Below, piece by piece: positions 58,415 to 64,000 of a DNA stretch of 64,000 bases. Every line of letters starts with the position of its first letter. The first letter of the stretch is position 1. This DNA comes from SLRI01 sp964402505 (GTDB taxonomy: Bacteria; Pseudomonadota; Alphaproteobacteria; Geminicoccales; Geminicoccaceae). The notes beneath the pieces are model-generated. The model was not told the origin of the DNA and made no database searches. It saw nothing but the letters and a program-made list of their open reading frames with translations. Made by a program: the position numbers and the translations under genes. The stretch spans positions 186,001-250,000 of the forward strand of contig CAYOCP010000001.1 in assembly GCA_964402505.1 (NCBI GenBank). The letters run 5' to 3'.

Positions 58415-58750
58415 CTATCTTCGGGCAAGCCGGGCGTTGCGCGCCGCCTTCGCGGCGCTCTGGCCCTGCAGGTAGAGGAAAATGGCCGGCAGGACGCCCA
58501 GGATGGCGATGGCGATGCCGAAGGCGAGGTCGGTCAGGGATTCGAGGCCCTGCTGCTCGAGCTGGAAGACGCCGCCCGCCAGGAGCAGGGCGATCATCCA
58601 GGCGGTCATGACGACGATGGAGACGATCTCTCGCATGTGAAGGCGGGTCGTCCAGGCGGCAGGCGGCTCCTGATCGAACTGGCGGGAGACCCATGTCGTG
58701 GCGAGCGAGGTGGCGGCGAGGACGATGCCGGCCGGAATTGCGTGAACCAT
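58415..58750 (-). CDS. Hypothetical small membrane protein, 111 aa
   Basis: The family is not recognised. The product has three hydrophobic segments (IPAGIVLAATSLATTWV, IVSIVVMTAWMIALLLAGGVF, LAFGIAIAILGVLPAIFLYL) and a basic, Ala-rich C-terminus. The Met at 58750 was chosen because it starts the first helix. Upstream in-frame residues are Arg-rich and unlikely to be translated. It has a similar layout to small YrhK- or DUF-type membrane proteins, but no named match can be given. It is the only gene between soeC and the SDR gene at 58901, reading the same way as the latter. Confidence 0.6.
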   Translation of the reverse strand: MVHAIPAGIVLAATSLATTWVSRQFDQEPPAAWTTRLHMREIVSIVVMTAWMIALLLAGGVFQLEQQGLESLTDLAFGIAIAILGVLPAIFLYLQGQSAAKAARNARLARR

Positions 58751-58900
58751 GTGCGACGATCCCCATCCATCCACCCCGCAGCGGCCCGTGGCGCGGTCGG
58801 CCGCCCGGACCTGCGGACGCGGATCAGATAGGATCCGCTTGCCCTTTCCACCCATGCAAAGGTGACAGAGCTCGCGTCCGAGCCCGCGCGAAATCGCAAA

Positions 58901-59668
58901 TCAGACCCAGCCGCCGTCGGCCACGTATTGCTGGTTGGTCATCGCACTGCTGTCGTCAGCGGCGAGGAAGAGGACGAGGCGGGCGATCTCGTCCGGCTGG
59001 AGCTTGCGCTTGAGGCACTGGCGTTGCATCAACTCCGCCTCGCCCGCCGCGTCGAGCCACAGCCGCTGCTGCCGCTCGGTCATGATCCAGCCGGGGGCGA
59101 TGCAGTTGACGCGGATGTTGTCCGGGCCGAAATCGCGAGCTTGGCCGCGGGTGAGGCCGAGCACGCCCGCCTTGGACGCCGTGTAGCCGTGCATACCGCC
59201 CTGGCCGATGAGCCAGCTCACAGAGCCCATGTTGACGATCGATCCGCCGCCCTGGCGCTTCATCATCGGCTGTACCGCCTGCGCCGCGAAGAACTGATGC
59301 CTCAGGTTCATGGCGATCCGGTCGTCCCAGTAGTCGGGTGTCACCTCGGCGAAGGGGTGGCGATCGTCGCGGGCCGCGTTGTTGACGAGGACGGTGATGT
59401 CGCCATGGGCCTCGGCCGCCTTGACCACCGCCGCACGGAGCGCTTCGATGTCGCGCAGATCGGCCTCGAGGAAGAGCGGTCTGGCATGGCCCTGCCTCTC
59501 GACCTCATCAACGGTGCCTCGGCTCGCCTCGGCGTCGAAATCGATGAAGGCGACCCTGCTCCCCTGGCCCGCCATGGCGTGGACGATGGCGGCGCCGATC
59601 CCCGAGCCGCCGCCGGTGACAAGCACGGAGCGGTCCTTCAGGCTCGGATAGATGGCGAAGCCCGGCAT
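58901..59668 (-). CDS. Short-chain dehydrogenase/reductase 3
   Basis: This is a classical SDR of 255 aa. TGGGSGIG is at 18-25, Asp44 in FIDFDAEA favours NAD, NNAA at 97-99, Ser149, and YTASK with Tyr162 and Lys166. PGWIMTERQQRLWLDAAGEAELMQRQ is a segment typical of sugar/aldonate-oxidising SDRs such as aldose dehydrogenases. It is 24 bases downstream of tctA of operon 3 in the same direction, so it is probably the last gene of that operon and acts on the imported compound or a precursor of it. Confidence 0.92.
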   Translation of the reverse strand: MPGFAIYPSLKDRSVLVTGGGSGIGAAIVHAMAGQGSRVAFIDFDAEASRGTVDEVERQGHARPLFLEADLRDIEALRAAVVKAAEAHGDITVLVNNAARDDRHPFAEVTPDYWDDRIAMNLRHQFFAAQAVQPMMKRQGGGSIVNMGSVSWLIGQGGMHGYTASKAGVLGLTRGQARDFGPDNIRVNCIAPGWIMTERQQRLWLDAAGEAELMQRQCLKRKLQPDEIARLVLFLAADDSSAMTNQQYVADGGWV

Positions 59669-59692
59669 GTCGTCCTCCTTCGCTGGCGGTGA

Positions 59693-61219
59693 TCATTCGT
59701 TCGGGGTCTGGGCGAGCACCGGCGGCACCTTGCGCCGGCCGCGCACCGCGCCGACGACGACGAAGAGCCAGATGACGATGGTGATGACGCCGAGCGTGGC
59801 AGCGATCGGCCGCTCGAAGAAGGCGAGGAGGTTGCCGTCGGCCTTGATCATCGACTGCATGAAGTTGCGCTCGAGCATGTTGCCGAGGACGAGGCCGAGG
59901 ATCGCCGGCGCCACCGGAATGCCGTTCTCCTCCATGATGAAGGCGATGACGCCGAGAACGAGCATGACGGTGACGCCGAAGACCGTGTTGTTGATGGCGA
60001 ACGCCCCCACCATGCAGAGGAGGAGGATGATCGGCATCAGCACCTCGCGCGGCACCCGCAGCATCTGGCCGTAGGACTTGATGGCGAGCCAGCCCAAGGG
60101 CAGCAGGAGGAGGTTGGCGACGAAGAAGGCGATGAAAACGCCGTAGAGCAATTCAGGATGTTGCAGCATCACCATCGGCCCCGGGTTCATCCCCTTCATG
60201 TAGAGAATGCCGATGACGATGGCGGTGATCGAATCGCCGGGAATGCCGAAGACGAGGGCCGGGACCCAGGCGCCGCCGAGGCTCGCATTGTTGGCGGTGC
60301 CGGCGTCGACCAGGCCCTCGACATGGCCCGTGCCGAACTTGTCGGGCTCCTTCGAGGCCTTCTTCGAGACCGCGTAGGTGACCCAGGCGGCGATGTCGGC
60401 GCCGGCCCCCGGCAGGATGCCGATCAGCGTGCCGAGCAGGCTGCCGCGCGCCGCACCGATTTTGTAGCGGCGGACCGAATCGAGGCCGGTCCGGAAGATG
60501 GCGCCGCTCGCCTGGCTCGCCACCATCACCTGATCGCGGCCGCCCGTGGTCCCGAGGGCCCAGCGCAGCACCTCGGAAATGGCGAACATGCCGATCATCG
60601 CCGGAATGAAGCTGACCCCGCCCATCAGCTCGACCGAGCCGAAGGTGAAGCGCGGCTGGCCGGCGATGATGTCGATGCCGATGGTGGCGATAAAGAGCCC
60701 GAACAGCAGCGAGACCAGGCCCTTCAAGGGGCTGCCGGTGGAGACGAAGGCGGCGCAGGTGAGGCCGAAGGTGGCGAGCCAGAAATACTCGAAGGTGGAG
60801 AAGCTGAGCGCCACCTCGGCCAGAAGTGGTGCCGTGAAGGCGAGGATAACGGCACCGACGAGCCCGCCGATCACGGCGCAGACGAGGGAGGTGCCGAGCC
60901 CGAGATTGGCCTTGCCCGATTGGGTCAATTTGTAGGTGTCGTCGACATAGGCGGCCGAGGCGGGTGTTCCCGGAATGCGCAGGAGAGCGCCGGGCAGGTC
61001 GCCCGCGAAGATGGCCATGGCGGTGGTCGAGACGATGGCGGCGAGCGCGGGGATGGGCTCCATGAAGAAGGTGACGGGCACGAGGAGTGCCGTCGCCAGG
61101 GTCGCGGTCAGGCCGGGCATGGCGCCGACGAAGAGCCCGAAGGCGCCGGCCGCCACCATGACGGCCAGCACGTAGGGATCGAAGACCAGGGCGAAGGCTG
61201 TGCCCAGGGTGTGGATCAT
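59693..61219 (-). CDS. tctA: TTT transporter large permease TctA (operon 3)
   Basis: This 508-aa permease has the family signature GLFVGAMPGLTATLATALL near residues 29-47 and the second copy GTLIGILPGAGADIAAWVTYAVSK about 265 residues in, with about twelve helices. It is 13 bases after tctB. The C-terminal tail (GRRKVPPVLAQTPNE) is ordinary and not repeat-encoded, unlike operon 1. It imports a carboxylate together with TctB and TctC of the same operon. Confidence 0.93.
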   Translation of the reverse strand: MIHTLGTAFALVFDPYVLAVMVAAGAFGLFVGAMPGLTATLATALLVPVTFFMEPIPALAAIVSTTAMAIFAGDLPGALLRIPGTPASAAYVDDTYKLTQSGKANLGLGTSLVCAVIGGLVGAVILAFTAPLLAEVALSFSTFEYFWLATFGLTCAAFVSTGSPLKGLVSLLFGLFIATIGIDIIAGQPRFTFGSVELMGGVSFIPAMIGMFAISEVLRWALGTTGGRDQVMVASQASGAIFRTGLDSVRRYKIGAARGSLLGTLIGILPGAGADIAAWVTYAVSKKASKEPDKFGTGHVEGLVDAGTANNASLGGAWVPALVFGIPGDSITAIVIGILYMKGMNPGPMVMLQHPELLYGVFIAFFVANLLLLPLGWLAIKSYGQMLRVPREVLMPIILLLCMVGAFAINNTVFGVTVMLVLGVIAFIMEENGIPVAPAILGLVLGNMLERNFMQSMIKADGNLLAFFERPIAATLGVITIVIWLFVVVGAVRGRRKVPPVLAQTPNE

Positions 61220-61232
61220 GGCCGGTCCGTCC

Positions 61233-61706
61233 TCACCAGGGCAATCGGGGCAGAATGGTGCCCTGCGGCAACGGCACCAGCAGCATCGCCCGGAAGGCCC
61301 AGTCGACCACGAGCACGAGCAGGACGGTGATCAGCAGCGACGGAAGCCAGGCACCGCGCTGGAAGCGGACGAGCAGCACGTACATGCCGATGCCGGCGGT
61401 GAGGACGAAGCCGACCCGGTCGACGAAGAGGATGAAGCCCAGGATGACGAGGAGCACGAGCCCGGCATCGACGAGGCGGTCGAAACGGTGCCCGGCGAGA
61501 TCGATCCAGCCGGTGACGGCGCGCTCGCGCCAGCCGGTAACCACGAGGCCGAGCCCGGAAAGGACGAGACCGATGCCGATGATCGTCGGGAAGAAGTCCG
61601 GGCCGTAGGCTTGGCCGTGGGTCGCCGGGAAGGTCGTGGCTTCGAGGATGATGGCGAGGCCGCCCAGAAGGATCACGAGACCCAGGATGGCATCGTTGAG
61701 CCTCAT
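61233..61706 (-). CDS. tctB: TTT transporter small permease TctB (operon 3)
   Basis: This 157-aa small membrane subunit has four hydrophobic segments (ILGLVILLGGLAIILEA, PTIIGIGLVLSGLGLVVTG, LVDAGLVLLVILGFILF, LLITVLLVLVVDWAF). The FFPTIIGIGLVLSG and VPLPQG motifs are family hallmarks. It lies 36 bases after tctC and 13 bases before tctA. The length is normal for TctB, in contrast to the long copy in operon 2. Confidence 0.9.
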   Translation of the reverse strand: MRLNDAILGLVILLGGLAIILEATTFPATHGQAYGPDFFPTIIGIGLVLSGLGLVVTGWRERAVTGWIDLAGHRFDRLVDAGLVLLVILGFILFVDRVGFVLTAGIGMYVLLVRFQRGAWLPSLLITVLLVLVVDWAFRAMLLVPLPQGTILPRLPW

Positions 61707-61742
61707 CGGTGCGGCCCCGCCCGTTCCAACGGCTGTTCAGGG

Positions 61743-62714
61743 CTACTGGGCGAGACCGAGCTCCTTCATGACGCTACCGAGCGACTCGTTGCTCTGCGCC
61801 ATGAACTTCTCGAACTCCTCTGGGCCCTCGAAGATCATGCCGTAGCCGCGCTCGGTCATGAAGCTGCGGAACTCGTCGCTGCCGTGGATCTTCTCGAGCA
61901 GCGGCACGATCACGCTCACCACCTCGTCCGGCAGGCCCTTGGGCCCCGCCACGCCGCGCCAGGCGCCGAGCTTCCAGTCGATGCCCTCCTCCTCGAGGGT
62001 CGGCACGTCGGGGGCGGTGTCCAGCCGCTTGCTCGCCATCACGGCGAGGCTCTTGGCGCGGCCGGCGTCGATCAGGGACTGAGCCTCCGGAATGGAGCAG
62101 GTGACGATATCCACGCCACCAGCGGCCAGGTCCTGCATGGCCGGAGCCGCACCCTCGGAAGGCACCCACGGCACCCGATCCGGCTCCATGCCGGCCGTCT
62201 TCAGCATGCCGGCGAGCGCCAGATGCCAGATGCCGCCCTGGCCCGTGCCCGAAGCCTTGTAGGTGCCGGGAGGGTTGTCCTTGATGGCCGCCAGAAGCTC
62301 GTCGATGTTGGTCCAGGGTGCATCGGTGCTGACCTGCACGCCCGACGGGTCCTCGTTGTAGAGGGCGAGGGGCGTGTAATCCTTGTAGGTGAGGTCGGTG
62401 AGGCCGGACCAGTGCATCATGCCGATCTCGACCGTGACGATGCCTAGCGTGTAGCCGTCGGGGTCGGCCGTGGCGATGGCGCTGTGGCCGACCACGCCGG
62501 AGCCGCCCGTGCGGTTGACGACGTTGACCGGCTGGCCGAGCTCGGGCTCCATCAGCGAAGCGAGGATGCGTGCGGTGGCGTCGGTGCCGCCACCAGCACC
62601 CCAGGGCACGATCAGGGTGATCGGCCGGTCGGGATAGGCCGCCTCCGCCCGGTCCAGACCCAGTGCCAGGACTGCCGCCGCGGCGCAGCCCATGAGAATC
62701 ATCCGTCGCAACAT
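61743..62714 (-). CDS. tctC: TTT transporter periplasmic binding protein TctC (operon 3)
   Basis: This is a 323-aa Bug/TctC receptor. The signal peptide is residues 1-25 (CAAAAVLALGLDRAEA, cut before AYPDRPI). The mature start has IVPWGAGGGTDATARILASLMEPELG, and the ligand region STDAPWTNIDELLAAI and GTGQGGIWHLALAGML follow. It differs from the receptors of operons 1 and 2, which begin QDYP, and is nearer the common YPDRPI type. It is the first gene of operon 3 and follows the GntP permease by 68 bases in the same direction. Confidence 0.93.
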   Translation of the reverse strand: MLRRMILMGCAAAAVLALGLDRAEAAYPDRPITLIVPWGAGGGTDATARILASLMEPELGQPVNVVNRTGGSGVVGHSAIATADPDGYTLGIVTVEIGMMHWSGLTDLTYKDYTPLALYNEDPSGVQVSTDAPWTNIDELLAAIKDNPPGTYKASGTGQGGIWHLALAGMLKTAGMEPDRVPWVPSEGAAPAMQDLAAGGVDIVTCSIPEAQSLIDAGRAKSLAVMASKRLDTAPDVPTLEEEGIDWKLGAWRGVAGPKGLPDEVVSVIVPLLEKIHGSDEFRSFMTERGYGMIFEGPEEFEKFMAQSNESLGSVMKELGLAQ

Positions 62715-62782
62715 GGCTCGAAGCCTCCCCGTTTCGCGATGCGATGGCGAAGGCTAGCCGATCCGAAGAGGTTCGGCCACCA

Positions 62783-64000
62783 TTAGAAGCTGCCGAAGAG
62801 CGTGCCCATGACGATGAGCGCCACGAGTGCCAGGAGCGGCACGATCATGCCGGCCACGGCGATGTCGAGATAGGCCTGGCCATGGGTCTGCCGGCAGATG
62901 GCGAGGAGGGTTATGACGGCGCCATTGTGCGGCAGGGTGTCGAGGCCGCCCGTGGCGACCGCCGTGACGCGATGCAGAAGCTCCGGGGCGATGCCCGCGG
63001 CCTCGGCCATGGCGAGGTAGGTGTGGCCCAGCGTCTGCAGGGCGATGCTCATGCCCCCCGAGGCCGAGCCGGTCATGCCGGCGAGCAGGTTGACACCGAT
63101 GGCGAGCGAGATCAGCGGGTTGTCGCCGCCGATGTCGACCACGCTGTCGCGGATCAGCGCGAAGGCCGAGAGCGAGGCGACGACGGCGCCGAAGCCGACG
63201 AGGCTCGCCGTGTTGAAGATCGGCAGGAGCGAGGCGTTCGCCCCGCTGTCGACCGAGCCCGTGAGCCCCGGCAGGCGCCGCCAGTGCAGGGCGATCAGCA
63301 CCAGCGTCGAAATGACCAGCGCCGCCGTCACCGACCAGATGCCGCGCACCTGGCTGATGTCGGTCGAGCCGAACTCCGGCAAGGCGAGGTAGGACGTGTC
63401 CATGGCCGGGATGACGAGCCCCGTGAAGACGAAGTTCAGCAGGATGACGAGGGCAAGCGGCAGTGCGGCCAGTAGCGGCGACGGCAGGTCGCGGGGCGGG
63501 GCCTGGACCGGCAGCTCGGCGAGGTCGAAGCCTTCGCCGGAGGCGTGCTCGCGCAGCTCGCTCCTGGGCGTGAAGACGGCGGTCGCGGGCCCGGCATAGC
63601 CCTCGCCAAGGCTCCTCGCCCGGTATTGCAGCCAGGCGAGCCCGCCGCCCAGCATGATCGCTGCCGTGAGAATACCGAGGCCGGGGGCGGCGAATGGCGT
63701 GGTGCCGAAGAACGGCATCGGGATGGCGTTCTGGATCGCCGGCGTGCCCGGCAGGGCGGTCATCGTGAAGGTGAAGGCGCCGAGGGCGATCGACGCCGGC
63801 AGGAGGCGGCGCGACAGGTCAGCCCGGCGGAAGAGGGCGTCGGCGATCGGGTAGGTGGCGAAGGCGACGACGAAGAGCGAGACGCCGCCATAGGTCATGA
63901 CGGCGCAGGCGAGCACGACGGCGAGGATCGCCCGGCCCTGGCCGAGCTTGGCGATAATGGCGTTGGCCAGGACTTCAGCGCTGCCGGAATCCTCGATCAG
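62783..64000 (-). CDS. GntP-family gluconate/organic acid:H+ symporter, 5' end missing
   Basis: The frame is open to the right edge of the window, so the N-terminal part is missing; 405 codons are present. The first visible residues, LIEDSGSAEVLANAIIAKLGQGRAI, already match the family. Other matches are VVLACAVMTYGGVSLFVVAFATYPIADALF, GTPAIQNAIPMPFFGTTPFA, GMTGSASGGMSIALQTLG and GLDTLPHNGAVITLLAICRQTH, which are GntP hallmarks. The family imports gluconate, 2-keto-sugar acids, or other hydroxy acids. It is a second importer next to TTT operon 3 and the aldonate-type SDR, so this end of the window is probably devoted to sugar-acid uptake. Confidence 0.9.
   Translation of the reverse strand: MIEDSGSAEVLANAIIAKLGQGRAILAVVLACAVMTYGGVSLFVVAFATYPIADALFRRADLSRRLLPASIALGAFTFTMTALPGTPAIQNAIPMPFFGTTPFAAPGLGILTAAIMLGGGLAWLQYRARSLGEGYAGPATAVFTPRSELREHASGEGFDLAELPVQAPPRDLPSPLLAALPLALVILLNFVFTGLVIPAMDTSYLALPEFGSTDISQVRGIWSVTAALVISTLVLIALHWRRLPGLTGSVDSGANASLLPIFNTASLVGFGAVVASLSAFALIRDSVVDIGGDNPLISLAIGVNLLAGMTGSASGGMSIALQTLGHTYLAMAEAAGIAPELLHRVTAVATGGLDTLPHNGAVITLLAICRQTHGQAYLDIAVAGMIVPLLALVALIVMGTLFGSF

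Noticed and set aside
1..64000. tRNA, rRNA or riboswitch
   Set aside because: No cloverleaf, rRNA-like or conserved riboswitch core was seen in the gaps on either strand by eye. A covariance-model scan would settle it.

Overview
This window is GC-rich bacterial DNA, with G or C at nearly all third codon positions, packed with short operons. The gene set points to an alphaproteobacterium, most likely a metabolically versatile soil or marine member of the Rhodospirillales/Geminicoccales type. The clues are three tripartite tricarboxylate transporter (TTT) operons, a ccoNOQP cbb3 oxidase, a cytoplasmic SoeABC-type sulfite dehydrogenase, a non-pyrrolysine MttB homologue, CaiB-type CoA transferases and many SDRs. 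The family-level guess is inference; no rRNA or tRNA gene is present to settle it. Both window ends cut through genes: a lipoprotein at the left and a GntP-type permease at the right.

Layout. 1-4162 holds lipoproteins, a glutathionyl-hydroquinone reductase, WrbA and a ThDP enzyme. 4225-9739 holds a REP-like palindrome, TTT operon 1, an Asp/Glu racemase-family protein and an MttB-like methyltransferase. 9809-17597 is mixed: an acyltransferase, EF-G2, an anti-sigma-like membrane protein, RmuC, a polyamine-type binding protein and a 2-hydroxyacid dehydrogenase. 17613-18705 is a REP-associated tyrosine transposase (RAYT) with inverted repeat clusters and a 221-bp partial tandem duplication. 18860-22618 is an ABC importer resembling the putative 2-aminoethylphosphonate type. 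22671-27303 (minus strand) is ccoN-O-Q-P, a 54-codon membrane protein, a DUF2189 protein and ccoS. 27414-27588 is a degenerate repeat patch. 27603-31379 is a three-subunit membrane GMC dehydrogenase. 31479-44830 is a CoA-thioester catabolic island. 44898-51100 is TTT operon 2 facing an SMP-30/Gfo-Idh/GntR operon across a 16-bp palindrome. 51195-58750 has a secreted calcium-loop protein, an orphan MT-A70 methyltransferase, a beta-decarboxylating dehydrogenase and SoeABC. 58901-64000 has an SDR, TTT operon 3 and the GntP permease.

How it works together (inference). The cell scavenges dilute organic acids through several high-affinity binding-protein transporters and feeds them into CoA-ester and sugar-acid oxidation. 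It passes electrons from the GMC dehydrogenase and sulfite oxidation to a respiratory chain that includes a high-affinity cbb3 oxidase. The least explained parts are the CoA island, the MttB/TTT cluster and the two related REP-like repeat families. Three genes end inside members of these families.
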